A DNA stretch of 64,000 bases from Omphiscola glabra (taxonomy: Eukaryota; Mollusca; Gastropoda; Lymnaeidae). The position numbers were made by a program, and so were the translations under genes. Numbering within the stretch: the first letter of the stretch is position 1; every line of letters begins with the position of its first letter. Location of the stretch: NCBI GenBank assembly GCA_964017045.1, contig OZ024807.1, positions 18,259,813 through 18,323,812 of the forward strand. Direction: 5' to 3'. This document shows, piece after piece, positions 34,066 to 46,470 of the stretch. The notes under the pieces were generated by a model, which saw only the letters and a list, made by a program, of their open reading frames with translations, searched no databases and was not told where the DNA came from.

Positions 34066-34112
34066 ACTTTGACTAGACATTCTATAGAATGCCTGTCGAT
34101 TCTAGTCAAAGT
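34066..34112. repeat. Short inverted repeat
   Basis: ACTTTGACTAGA and TCTAGTCAAAGT flank a spacer that holds its own inverted words (CATTCTATAGAATG). Function unknown. Confidence 0.6.
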
Positions 34113-34555
34113 GTGAAACACATAAGCCACCAAACACATTGCTTACATTCTTCTCCAGAAAGCCAGGGTTTCACACGCTGCCAGTAACATGGACACGGCC
34201 TGGGAGAACTCTTCAAAGCTGCTTAATGAAAACAATTTTAAGCCAGTGGTTAACAAGAGCACTTCTGATCGATGAAACACATATATGATACCGGCTTATA
34301 AAAACATTATAACTTAATGTCAGTATTAACATGTATTTATATTCAAATTGTTAAGTATGCATAACAAAAACGACGGTTTATTTATTTATTAATTCTTTAT
34401 TTTTTGGTAAAAACTTCGCATTATGTTGCTTTCTGCTGCTGAGTTAAATGACCTCTTAAGGTCATGTGGCGCTGGGGGCGTGGTCTAAAGAAACAGCAAT
34501 GAAGGAGTCGGAATGCTCAGAGAGATAAGGCACATGTTGTTTATGGTGAGCCTAT
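34113..34555. other. No recognisable feature
   Basis: AT-rich; nothing recognised. Confidence 0.5.
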
Positions 34556-34560
34556 CCGTG

Positions 34561-34775
34561 ATATCTTCACTGATACATGGTGCCTGGGACACTAAATAGA
34601 TTCGTTCACTGATACATGGTGCCTGGGACACTAAATAGATTCGTTCACTGATACATCGTGACAGGGACACTAAAAAGATTCGTTCGCTGATACATCGTGA
34701 CTGGGACACTAAATAGATTCGTTCACTCATACGTCGTGTCTGGGACACTAAATAGATTCGTTCGCTGATACAAAG
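34561..34775. repeat. 39-bp minisatellite, about 5.5 copies
   Basis: Unit contains CACTGATACATGGTGCCTGG and GACACTAAATAGATTCGTT. Steps of 39 (34572, 34611, 34650). The period is a multiple of 3, so the - strand frame 34485-34748 is a repeat product. Confidence 0.92.
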
Positions 34776-34894
34776 CTCCTTAATACTGCAATGTCAACAA
34801 TAAATTATTAAATATTGAAAAAAAATGATTTTTAATTTCTTAAAAAAAATTTTTTTTTCTTTTCCAATGAAATGTCAAATAAAAAAACTGAATC

Positions 34895-35245
34895 TTGCCT
34901 TGTACACTGTTGAACAAAGTGTCTACGACGTCATCTTTAGCTTTCTTTGTACACAGGTCCACAAAGTCTATAGCACATTAAGTTTAGCTTGCCTTGTACA
35001 CATCTCAACAATGTCTCGACAACTCCAAGTTTGGTTTGCTTTGTACACAGCAAAATAATGTCTATACCACATCAAGTTTGGCTTTTTTTGTACACCGCTC
35101 TACAAAGTCTCTACAACACGAAGTTTGGCTTGCTTTGTACACAACTCAATAATGTCTATACCACACCAAGTTTGGCTTGCTTTGTACACAACTCAACAAT
35201 GTCTATACCATACCAAGTTTGGCTTGCTTTGTAAACAATGTCTAC
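34895..35245. repeat. ~46-bp minisatellite, about 7 copies
   Basis: Unit includes AAGTTTGGCTTGCTTTGTAC, ACAACTCAACAATGTCTATA and a variable CCACAT(C/A). The first copies are diverged, the last three nearly identical. Confidence 0.9.
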
Positions 35246-35249
35246 ACGA

Positions 35250-38220
35250 CATCAAACGCGATTAGAACACATTTACCCCCCCCCCCTTTTTTTTTTGCCT
35301 TGTTTGTTAGCCACCATAATTATGTTATTGTAAGAAACCGCCCTGTCAATTTCTCATCATTGTTTTGGTTACAGCGGGCGTCCTTGGTTACCCATTAGTC
35401 TTATTGAATACAAGCAATTCACCATGATTGACTCGAGAATACCCCTCCTACCCCCTTCCTCGCACACCAGCAATCCTTGGGTATTGGCTAATGCATTGTC
35501 TGCGGTGTCCTTTCTTCCCTCTAGTTACAAGGTAAGATTTGTTCTTCTCTAAGATTGTGTCATAAATTGTGGCATCACATAAATGGCCAATGAAGAAGAA
35601 CATCTTTGCTGGTCAGTCCATCTTTTTCATTGTTCATTAATTGTTCTAATCTTGTTTTAACATCTGAAAAATTAAACCCGTGATTGCAGACTGTCTTTTA
35701 TCACCGTTAGCTCAGCTTTTAGGTAAATCGGTTTAAGTTGAGACGTCATTTCCATAACTTTTATTCCATTTCTTTGGCGTCTATATTTCGTTACAAAATT
35801 TATCAATTCGTTTTGTAATGTTCAATGTTACGCCTGTATTTTGAAATGGACTTTTTTCTTTCTTTTGAATTTAGTAAACTTGTTGCCAATTTAATTTGGA
35901 TCTTAAAATTGTATACTGATTCCAGTTGACTAAATGGGAACGCTCTAGTTTGCCATACTTTGTTTCGCGACACACATGCATCCTGAAGGGGACACACCGA
36001 TTGTGTCGAAAGACAGTTTGAAATTACTATCTCGGCTATAGAGTCTGATCATGAACAATGGAGTATTTTATGGCAATTTAACATCGAATGTTACGAATCA
36101 CCACTATGACGTCAAAGCAGATTATCCTGAACTTGCTGAGATAACCTTGAGATATATTCCCTACTTCAACCTACCTCTGGGACCGTGGCTTTTTGTACCT
36201 AAGCATTGTTAAGACAAGGGACTGGACTGCATGTAGCAGTGTCTACAGTCAAGCCACGATTTCTCTTGCTTCTCAATAAAACACATGCCCACATTTCTCA
36301 TAAAACAATCACTGTTAGAATAGACAAAAAAAGTTCTTCAATCCATTTGTTTTATATTCCCAATGAAAGCTTAAGTTACAACTATGGGGAGAGAAAAAAA
36401 TGATATTGAATTTGTTTTTTGAAAATTTAAAGCAATCTTAATTAACAATATTGATTGATATAATACTTTTATAGCACTTGTTTCCATGCTATTTTAGCAT
36501 GCTCACAGTAAAATGATGAAACAAAACTATATATATTAATGTCTAACATAAATGATAGTAATTGATTGAGCCGTATCAAATTGACTTAATACAGATTGAA
36601 CAAAAATTGACGACATTTTTAAGGTAAAATAAGAAGAACAAGAATCAATAAATCCCTGATGCAATGAGAAACTGGATTACCGGACCTCCGAAAAAAAAAT
36701 AAAAAAAAAATTGTGAAACACTGATCTAGAGTATCAGTGCAAGTGTTAATGCAATTATAACAAATTTTGTGGGTAGTTGGGGGAGGAAGTGGGGGCAAAT
36801 TTGGAATGGAGTTTACATCATTAAAAGAAAAAGTGGTGTATTCCTAATGAACACTTTATTTTTTTATCGCGTGTTAGTAAGTTGATCGTTTACATACATT
36901 CACATCATCGCACCTACTGGTTAATGACAACATGAAGCACACCAGAGCTTTAAGAGACTTGGCTCACGTGTGCGAGTGCTAAGACTCATCAAGTATTCCT
37001 CGTTGTCAGCAGAAGACTGTGTGATATAACTGTATGTCTAGCAAGAAGCAGCGATCTAAAAATCGCGAATAAATAATACTAAAGAGCGGTGCTCATAATT
37101 TGTGGTATACTGCTTGTTTAATACGACCTTCTTGTGGGAAATGATGTATTCATTGATAGGCCTATACATTTCGCAATTAAAAAGATACTAGTTATTGCCC
37201 GCCAAACATTGGCGACATCAATGCATGAACTTCCCATCTACTAAAGTTACTTGACAAAACATGAACTCAAGCAACGCACATTTAAGAATCCCAATTTTCG
37301 CTACACCACTTCGATTTGATACGTCACTGAACACTATTTATTTCACACCCATGAAATATATTAAATATTCTGAGGTCCCAACCACTTTTAAACCGAATAA
37401 TTATTTTTTAAAACCATGCTTAAATTAAGACGATTTCATTTTCCGAAAAGAAAATATTTCACACCAAACACAGTTGCTTTATTAAAAAAAAATTGTTTAA
37501 CATTTAGCGTAGTTATCGGAAATTATATTTTGCGCGCTAGTGAACTCATTCTTGAACCATACTTTCAAACATTTAGAATTATTTGTAATATAATCTCAAA
37601 ACCAAATACTCTGAATAGGAAGCAACCAGAAATGGAACTACTAGCAGTCCACGAGTCAAAACTAGAAACGTAATATATATATATATATATAAGAGATGCC
37701 TATCTATTACGCAATCAGTTCTGGGAATAAGACGAACTGATGATGTGATTCAACCACCATACTGTTAATGATTTGTTAAATGAGAGCGTCTTTTGGTGTC
37801 GAGATTAGTGGTGTAGCTGTTAATATGTGCTGTGTATTCGTGAAGTATTTGGGCATGAACGATGACCTTGTTGGTAGCGATAGTCGTTTAGGAGTAAGTG
37901 AGTGGCAGAGAGAAAGCGGAAGAAGCAAGTCACCACCTGAAATACTCATGGATTTTTTGTATAATTACCCCTAGGATTGAAGAGGCTATTGAACTATTCA
38001 TCCCCCATAGCAGGTCGTGGCAAATAAACGCTTGGAGACTGGAACATTCTCAACTCTTAATAATGGCCTTGAACTGCCACGGCATGCAATTCGCACTTTG
38101 TGGTCAATGTTAGATGGCATGTTTTAATACACGTATTTTTCTAAATTGTGTGTATTATGTTTTATGAAATGCTTTATCGTGGGTTATATGTCATGTGTTA
38201 TTTGTATTGTGTTATATGTC
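35250..38220. other. Long intergenic stretch, no supported gene
   Basis: Contains a C-run then T-run at 35275-35298, A-rich segments near 36693, and (TA)n at 37671-37691. At 36473-36508 the words TTTTATAGCAC and CATGCTATTTTAGCATG form a hairpin resembling the 3' end of a retroposon. Open frames at 36206, 37416, 37780 and 37898 are not recognisable. Confidence 0.5.
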
Positions 38221-38225
38221 ATGTG

Positions 38226-38400
38226 TTATATGTGGATCGGACTCGTTAACCTTGGACGGCAACTCATCTAAGAGAAGGAAGCTCTCAATTCAAACCCGGA
38301 GATGGAGTCCCGAAGGCGGATAACATAGGTACAATGAAAAATTCCGACAACTCCTGCGACGCCACTGGTGCCAAGCTGTATCATCAACATGATGTTCCCT
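38226..38400 (+). repeat. Possible retroposon 5' fragment
   Basis: An isolated GC-balanced block in AT-rich DNA: TTGGACGGCAACTCATCTAA, AATTCAAACCCGGAGATGG, CGAAGGCGGATAACATAGG and GCGACGCCACTGGTGCCAAG. Wording of this kind is familiar from dispersed mollusc retroposons, but I cannot name it. No target duplication found. Confidence 0.3.
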
Positions 38401-38404
38401 TGGG

Positions 38405-39730
38405 TTATCCGTAAAAATACCCCCCCCCCACCAAATCGTCACAAATAACTGGCCAGATTATTATTATTATTATTTATTGTTTAAATTTGCTTTTGAGGTT
38501 GTTTCTGAGAGAGCGAGCTCTGATCAATCTAATTTATTGCACTTTGCAGGTGTCATGGATGAAATAAAGGTGGTAAAGCGTCCAGGTATCCATACACAGA
38601 AGCTTAAAATGGTAGGCAAAAAGTGGATGTGGCAAATACCATGACGTTATGGCAAAATATAATAAAGATGTGAGACGGACAACACGATGAATTACTACAA
38701 CCTGTTGTATTGATTATTGATTAAACATGTTCTGCAAGTTATCACAAACAGTGATGAAGTCCTATTGCAAAGAGATCTCCTGAGCTTCTGCTAGCACCGA
38801 ATATAGCATTGTGGTCGCTATTGTGAGCTGTTAGGATAATCATTGGTCCACATTATCGTCAAATTTCTGCATGCATTACTTTGCATGCCAAGTGGAAGAT
38901 ATATGATGTAACAAGGGGTTGATAAATACGTATACAGTTATTCCTGGGAGAAATTATCAATATTTATATCATTTCCCGCCCCTCCCACACCTGGGGAAAA
39001 AAACCTCTATTACCTAAGCATTTGTAAATAATTATGTATTTCATTGTCGGAAAACAATTTTCCAATAAAAAACATTCGTTCCTGAACGGCTTCAGTAATA
39101 ACGGAAAAGAAAAGAAAAAAAAAGACTTTTATTTCGCTTTATTTCCAAACGTGATGGCCCTACTTTCAGCTCTCATGCTAAAATAAATCGGGAGACGATC
39201 TGTCTATACGAGGGGAAATCTGGAGCTAAACTGTGACAACTTATGAATAAAAGATAGAGTTGATATATTAATGCTCTGATTTGTGTCGAAATAGCGCACT
39301 GCGTGTTGTTGTCATTGCTGTGACAAATAGTCTCCGAGGGACGTGGATGATGGGCGCCCCCATACCGCACCCCACGCCCGGCCAACATCTCCCACCACCA
39401 CCACCACATGTAAGCTCTAAGGTTTCTGTTTATGGTGAGAACCACGCTATTTCTACACCACAGCTATTCCCAAACCATACTATTCCCACACCAAACGTCC
39501 ACGACTGATCAAGTTCGTTTAGAAAACTGCTCGGAAAGATGCGGGTGACCAATTGTTAGTGTCACGGCGAAGCGTGGCCCGTTGTTCTAACAATCTGGTG
39601 CAGAAATGGATTGGCCGGCAGTATCTGAATATTTGTTATGCCAATTAGGTGTCGTTGCTACATCTGCGTGGGCCAGTGTTGTTTTTGAGGGTGGGGCTGT
39701 CGAAGATGCTTGTCAAAACAAAAGGAAGAA
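38405..39730. other. Intergenic, no supported gene
   Basis: C-run at 38420-38430 and (TTA)n at 38459-38476. Open frames 39173-39445 (-) and 39281-39508 (+) overlap and lack domains. Confidence 0.5.
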
Positions 39731-39732
39731 GT

Positions 39733-40034
39733 AAATATGTATTTTATGTTAATATCACCATTATGTCTCTTTTTTAATATTCTTATGTACAGCGCGGTGA
39801 GCCTAGCCCTAGGCTGGGGTACCTTGTATGTACAGCGCGGTGAGCCTAGCCCTGGGCTGGGGTACCTTGTATGTACAGCGAGGTGAGCCTAGCCCTGGGC
39901 TGGGGTACCTTGTATGTACAGCGCGGTGAGCCTAGCCCTAGGCTGGGGTACCTTGTATGTACAGCGCGGTGAGCCTGGCCCTGGGCTGGGGTACCACGCT
40001 ATATAAGACAACAAATAATAATAATAATAATAAA
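39733..40034 (+). mobile_element. LINE 3' UTR with the terminal hairpin amplified five times
   Basis: The stretch TATTTTATGTTAATATCACC and following sequence matches the 3' UTR at 16563-16680. The GC-rich tail word AGCGCGGTGAGCCTAGCCCT with GGCTGGGGTACC is then repeated at 39786, 39829, 39872, 39915 and 39958, a 43-bp step, before ending ACCACGCTATATAAGACAAC and (AAT)n. Only the 3' end of the LINE is present. Confidence 0.85.
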
Positions 40035-40039
40035 TAGGA

Positions 40040-40585
40040 TTGTATCCTGAAATTGAATTAAGAGGATAGTTATTTAATTTTGATTGGGTATCGTTGTTTT
40101 TTTTGTGTATGTTTTTTTAGAGGTTGTGTGTGTTTTGTTCTTGTTTTTGTATGTTGTGTTTTTATATTTTGTTGAAATTATTCGACTTCAAATAAGACTT
40201 CGCTGGTCGAAAAATTTTGAGTTGTTTAGTAATAGGCAAATAATCTTTGATGTTGATGGTACAAATGTGGCGCACAAAAAGGGAAAATTGTGATTTAATG
40301 TGCACCATGGGAAATAATATATATGAATGAAAAATAATTAAGCTTTCATGAAAATAATAAAAAAGAATACTTTCAGGTTCTTGACCAGAGCAAATATAGA
40401 TTAATGTTGTTTTTGAGTTTCATTCACTGATTAGATAACACCGTGGATTTGAGACAAATAGTCAGACCCGGCCCCATGAGAGGTCATCAAGAGTGATCGT
40501 TATCTTTGGAACCTTTAAGGACAACTGCATTACATCGCATTTATACATTGGTCTTTATCAGGGAAGTAGTCTTTATTGTAGCATG
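40040..40585. other. No recognisable feature
   Basis: AT- and T-rich. The frame 40084-40293 is compositional. Confidence 0.5.
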
Positions 40586-40589
40586 TAGT

Positions 40590-41858
40590 ATCTTGGCTAA
40601 TTATAAGAGGGTTTGACCAATAATAAAAGGATTTACTAATAATAAGAGGGTTTGACCAATAATAAAAGGACTTACCAATTATAAGAGCGTTTGAACAATC
40701 ATAAAAGGGTTTACTGATTACAAGAGGTTTTACTAATTATAAGAAGGTTTGCTAGTAGTATAAGAGGGTTTACTAATTATAAGAAGGTTTAATAATTATA
40801 AGTGGGATTACTAATTATTAGAGGGTTTGCTAGTAATATAAGAGGGTTTACTAATTATAAGAAGGTTTAATAATTATAAGAGTGTTTAATAAATATAAGA
40901 GTGTTTACTAATTATAAGAGGGTTTAATAATTATAAGAGGATTTAATAATTATAAGAGGGTTTAATAATTATAAGAGGATTTACAAATTATGAGAGGGTT
41001 TAATATTTATAAGAGGGCTTACCAATTATAAGAGGGTTTACTAATTATAAGAGGGTTTACTAATTATAAGAGGGTTTACTAATTATTAGAGGGTTTGCTA
41101 GTAATATAAGAGGGTTTACTAATTATAAGAAGGTTTAATAATTATAAGTGTTTAATAAATATAAGAGGGTTTACTAATTATAAGAGGTTTTACTAATTAT
41201 AAGAGGGTTAAATAATTATAAGAGGTTTTAATAATTATAAGAGGGTTTAATAATTAGAAGTGGATTTACAAATTATGAGAGGGTTTAATATTTATAAGAG
41301 GGCTTACCAATTATAAGAGGGTTTTCTTATTATAAGAGGGTTTACTAATTATAAGAGGGTTTACTAATTATAATAGTGTTTACTAATTATAAGAAGGTTT
41401 GCTAGTAATATAAGAGGGATTACTAATTATAAGAGGGTTTACTAATTATAAGAGGGTTTACTAATTATAAGAGGGTTTAATAATTATAAGAGGGTTTAAT
41501 AAATATAAAAGGGTTTACTAATTATAAGATGTTTTACTAATTATAAGAGGGTTAAATAATTATAAGATGGTTTACTAATTATAAGAGGGTTTACTAATTA
41601 TAAGAGGGTTCACTTATTATAAAATGGTTTAATAATTATAAAAGGGTTTACAAATTATGAGAGGATTTACTGATGATAAGAGGGCTTAATATTTATAAGA
41701 GGGTTTACTAATTATAAGAGGGTTTTATAATGATAAGAGGGTTTACTAAGTATAAGAGGGTTTACTAATTATAAGAGGGTTTACAAATTATGAGAGGGTT
41801 TACAAATTATGAGAGGGTTTACTAATTATAAGAGGGTTTACTAATTATAAGAGGGGTG
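40590..41858. repeat. 19-bp AT-rich minisatellite, about 66 copies
   Basis: Unit TTTACTAATTATAAGAGGG, with TTTAATAATTATAAGAGGG and TTTACAAATTATGAGAGGG variants and occasional 18-bp units. Blocks such as GGTTTGCTAGTAATATAAGAGG recur (about 40825, 41093, 41397), suggesting larger duplications of roughly 270-300 bp. Confidence 0.94.
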
Positions 41859-41859
41859 A

Positions 41860-44214
41860 ACTGTGATTAAGCCTTTAAGTAGAACGAGACACAAACGTAT
41901 TTGACGTATATTTATTTTATGGGTGCACTACTTGCATACAATAGAACAATAAGAGCTATGTCTGTTATCTCATTGTTTAGAAAATTAACAAAGGGTTAGT
42001 TTATTTACACTACGAAAGCGTTCTCTAAAACAGTATACATGGCGACGATCTCTCTACACTAAGTTACATTATTTTGTCAACACTGATCCAAGAAATACTT
42101 TCAAAAATTTAATTAAAAATAATTAGTTTTTGGGGGTTAAATATCAAAGTCATCTCTAATATTTACTGATTGAACAAACAAAACTTAAAACACTTTTGAA
42201 AAAGCGTTTAATAAACTTTAAAAAAAAAACAAACCATTATTCAAAAGGAGTGATAATTATACACCACACTGCAAGTGTGTCAAGTTTGACATTAACATCC
42301 AAAACACAACGATCGTCAAATGTCCCAGCTGACTTGATAGTGAATGTTACACAGAGCTCTTGTCACGAGAACCCCGCCGCACCACACCCCCCCCCCCCCC
42401 CAATCCGTTATTTTTCCGAACAACCATTCCCTTGTTGATTAGTAAGTGTAACCCTGTGCAGTCAAGCATGCTATATTCTCCTCACAACCCGCACACCGCC
42501 CACCACTGTTAACTTGTTGATTTGTTATAGTGTAGCCCTGTGCAACCAAGCTTGCAATAGGGTACCCCCCCCCCCGCCCCGAAACACGAACACCCTCTTT
42601 TTCCCGCCACCCCTTAACCCCTTGACGTGTGGATTTTATTGATTGCAGCCGGGTATTATAAGAACCCTGTGTCATCCTGTATGCCCCCCAATTGACTCCT
42701 TTACAAGTTCGCCTCAGCAAACATACGCCAAGCCCGCGCCACGGGAAGATAGATTGAATTAGTTCGGGCACAGTCCAAGAGCCGAAAATTAGAATCGTTA
42801 GTCAAGAATTCATTCTACGACTGCGTCTCGATATTCTCTTTTTTATCTTCTCCTCTTCTCTCTTTCTTTCTTTAGTTTCTTTTATTTTTCTTAGATGGAT
42901 TTGAAACGATTTTTTAGATGCTTTTCTGAAATAAATGGAAATCTATTTTTACGTTTTCTAATAATGTCTATGGTATTTTGTTTAGATAAAGAGGATGATG
43001 TTACAAAGAGTGTACTGAAGAAATAGGCTATACCTTGTCACATTTCTGTACGTTGATTTTTTTTACATCGACAATCGGATATAGAATATAATAGAATCAG
43101 AAGAAGATGATTATGTTTCCAGCCACTTTTAATTTAAGGTAGTTATCTTGGTAAGACGTATACAAAATGTACAGAGGTTGCCTCCTCAATTTTGTTACAA
43201 AGATCTTCGTAATTAAAATACGAAAGTGCTCCATCCTTCTCCCAGACGTCCATTTGCACGCATCTCTGCTCTGAGTCGTTCTTTTCAGATCTTTCCACTT
43301 CTTGGCGTTTCTCTCACTCTCTTGGGTGAAGCTTTTGTATGTATGTCTCACTCTCTAAGTTGGGGTAACTTTACTTTGCATCTCTCACTCTCTTAGTCGG
43401 GTGTAACTTTACTTTGTATAAGTATAATATAAATTAGCTTTAAAAAACAAATCCTTTTTTTTTTCTTTTCACAAGTTGTGTTATCGTCATAGTGTAAAAA
43501 GAAGCCACAAAAAAACTTAACATCAATATACTTACAGCATCATTTACAATTGCAGCGTTTCACAAAGAAATAAGTGTTACCGTGCGTCTTGATTAAAAAA
43601 AATCAGCATTTTCAAACGTATCTAGATCCCCTCTAGCTACATTAATAATTGATGAATTCATTTTCTCTAGATCTTTCTCTTCCTTTCTTTGTAATTAAAA
43701 TTTAAAAAAAACATCTTTGTTTATGTTTAAAACGTCTTCACTGTGAAACTTTTTTATGTTTTTGTACTGTGAAGTTAATGTTTTAAGTTTATAAGTTAGG
43801 AAGAAATACCCGCGATGGTCATGTTGATACTGCTGATATCGGGCATTCAACTGTGGGGGTAAGGTGAATGTTTAGTGAATGTTTAATGAATGTTAAGTGA
43901 ATGTTAAGTGGCAGATAGGATTTGGTTTTGTTTTATCGTGCAAAAGATATATTTTTTAGTTTGCACTAAAGTTTAGAGAAGCCATATTGGTATTACAGAA
44001 GACAGAGACTAAATTGGATTAACCGTAGCCCGCGATTAAATTTTAAAACAAATATTCAAAAAAGGTAATTTAATTATATTAAAGTACTTAAGGAAATTAC
44101 CTATTTCCTGTATCGGAAGATATGAATAATTGAAAGGTTTTAATGTCATTTTCCTGTAATTAATTTTTAAGATATATCAGACACTAGTCGAAAGTTAGTT
44201 TACAGTAATTCTTT
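41860..44214. other. Long intergenic stretch, no supported gene
   Basis: C-runs at 42387-42401 and 42566-42575, CT-rich near 42840-42875. Around 42430-42550 the sequence TAGTAAGTGTAACCCTGTGC and TTATAGTGTAGCCCTGTGC is an imperfect duplication. Open frames 42439-42771 and 43097-43351 (-) are not recognisable. Confidence 0.5.
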
Positions 44215-44419
44215 ATGTTGACCAGGGGTCTCAAACTCAAATTATCAGAGGGCGGCATGAGGTCGAGTCTGAGTGACACTGTGCCACATCAAGTATTCCA
44301 CAGACAAAAGCGATTAAAAGTTCAACCAATTACAACTATCACAATCTGCTCAGAGTTTATTAATAACAAAAAAATATCATAAAGGTTTCTCATTAACCAG
44401 TCTTCACTTACGTCCTCCT

Positions 44420-45310
44420 ACTCCTTTCTGCCAGAGAACTAGCAGCGTTTCTTCTTACACAGCTGAGCAACATTTCACTTGAGTGAGGAAGCAACTGAGA
44501 CCCACAGTATAGCTTGAAGATGCTCATCAGTTAGTGTTTCCCGGAACCTTGGCTTGTTAAAGGTCATAGTGGAAAAGAGCTTTTACCACAGATAGGTACT
44601 CCAAAAAAATGCACATGATCCGCTTGAACAGTCTGTAAATCCCATGGAAGGTGGAGGGTAATTCTCTCATAAATTGTCCAAGTGTGTCTGTTTTTTCATT
44701 CACCTCCCTGAAATTAGCCTTAAGTTCAGAATTGCAGTGAAGATCAATCAGCACCATTTAAAGTTAAAGCACAAAAGGGGGAGAGGCATCTTTCACATTA
44801 AAGGACAAAAGTTCAGCAAAAATATGAAAAGTGGCTCTGTGTGTTTTGAAGTCTGCAAACCTGTGATCAAATTCTTCCTGTAGCTTTGCAATGGCATCAT
44901 CATACTTACTACTGAATGGTGTGCCCGAGTCCATGGCATCATCATACTTACTACTGAATGGTGTGCCCGAGTCCATGGCATCATCATACTTACTACTGAA
45001 TGGTGTGCCCGAGTCCATGGCATCATCATACTTACTACTGAATGGTGTGCCCGAGTCCATGGCATCATCATACGTACTACTGAATGGTGTGCCCGAGTCC
45101 ATGGCATCATCATACGTACTACTGAATGGTGTGCCCGAGTCCATGGCATCATCATACTTACTACTGAATGGTGTGGCCGAGTCCATGAGTACTTTGAAAA
45201 TTGTGACATATCAGAGGTTTCTCTGAGAACGATGGGCTTTCCATAACACAAGTTTTGTGCAGAATGCCCTGACAATGTCCTTGGCAGCACTGACAAGCTG
45301 CCCCTGAATA
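44420..45310 (-). pseudogene. hAT transposase C-terminal remnant, GTF2IRD2-like
   Basis: Reading from 45310 down, one frame gives QLVSAAKDIVRAFCTKLVLW, then seven DSGTPFSSKYDDAM-type units, then KLQEEFDHRFADFKTHRATF, VLIDLHCNSELKANFREV, LGQFMRELPSTFHGIYRLFK and, after a frameshift near 44585, KLFSTMTFNK and LTDEHLQAILWVSVASSL. This order follows the C-terminal half of GTF2IRD2-like proteins and related hAT transposases, including the dimerisation region. In-frame stops include a TGA near 45207 and two TAA codons at 44758-44766, with more near the end. It is a clear pseudogene; the N-terminal half (BED-type finger and first catalytic acid) is not recognisable. Confidence 0.82.
44891..45187 (-). 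repeat. 42-bp in-frame repeat inside the hAT coding remnant, 7 copies
   Basis: Unit ATGGCATCATCATACTTACT plus ACTGAATGGTGTGCCCGAGTCC, nearly perfect, with a CGTAC/CTTAC variant. Forty-two bases keep the frame, so each unit adds 14 residues (DSGTPFSS(K/T)YDDAM) where related proteins have one KYDD segment before LQEEF. The open + frame 44891-45226 is the antisense shadow. Confidence 0.93.
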
Positions 45311-45764
45311 AACTTCCCGGTGATCTGAAGAAAAAGTATTCAGCTAAAAAATACTATAAAAATAATGATCTTTTGATAAGCAGATACTAAAATCTAAAAT
45401 AAATATATTGCGATTGCTACCGGCGATTTTAAAACTAAAACGTGTTCAAAGAGAAGACAGGGGCAGGCAATGTTTGAGAATTATTGATGCGAAGGAAGAT
45501 GTTATTGTAGGGGGAATACATTTTTAAATTTTTTTAAAAGTGGAAAAGACTTTTTGACTAACCCTGTTTTGAAAGTGACCAAGCTTACGTGCTCGGACTT
45601 TCCATCACTTGTAAACACTAGCGGCAATTTTAAAAAAGGATTCTTGGATGCTCTGTCAGATACCCCCGATTTACACAGTTGTGGTTGTGCATTATCCACC
45701 AACTGACTTTTGTAAATTTTCGTATATGTATGTACAATATTCGAAGCGTCTTACTCTCAAAACC

Positions 45765-46470
45765 TCCCCCGGGATTCCGGTTGACAAGTCTGTAGTGACT
45801 TGCCGATTTGGAAGCGCTGGCCACCGACCCCCTCGGCGTTAACCCGGGGCACATTACAACCATTGCGTGTCCCGCGTGGCAGACACGGCCATGCATGGTA
45901 GTTGCTGGAATAAACAGCTCCTACAGGGCTGCCACCTGTGATGCTTCACAGGGGGAAGAAAAGGCAAACACAGGGTAGGGATCATGATTACAAGTTGCCG
46001 TTAAGGGATATGAGGCTATAGGCTGTGGTGGAAGCCTATAGCCGGTGATTCTAAATATGCAGCCCTGAGAAAGCTGCTCCTAGGCAACCGTTTCGTCCCA
46101 GCTATTTCGCGAACTAGTCGCGAGGTGGAAACCCACTGTAGAATCCCTCTTAGAGGGCGTCCGATGCTTCCCCGGGACGGGTGGGGGGAGATATTAGGAC
46201 GTTAATTTACCGTCCCGGTCCCTGGGAGAGTGGACTACGGACGCTTGAAACACAGCGTCTTTGGTCGACCAGATGTCTCCGGTCGGGGAGGGTCTCCGTC
46301 GGCGAACCCGATCGAGCGGTTGCGGGCGGGGACGCTCCACGCCCGGGGAGGTCTCTGGCGCCCTTCCGCACGGCCTGCCGCCGAGGCGGCCGGCAGGTGC
46401 GGGTGGGCGCCGGGGAGGGCATAAGGAGCATAAGCTCGACGGCCCGCTGACGCCATTTCCTAATGTGATA
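45765..46470. mobile_element. GC-rich 706-bp insertion with 13-bp target duplication
   Basis: TACTCTCAAAACC occurs at 45752-45764 and again at 46471-46483, bracketing the block. The content is foreign to its surroundings: the 46180-46450 part is strongly GC- and CpG-rich. It holds a hairpin, GGCTATAGGC...GCCTATAGCC near 46012-46043. There is no poly(A) or recognisable protein; the many open frames in the GC-rich part are compositional. A duplication of 13 bp suggests target-primed retroposition, so a nonautonomous or 5'-UTR-only LINE piece is likely. Orientation is undetermined. Confidence 0.65.
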
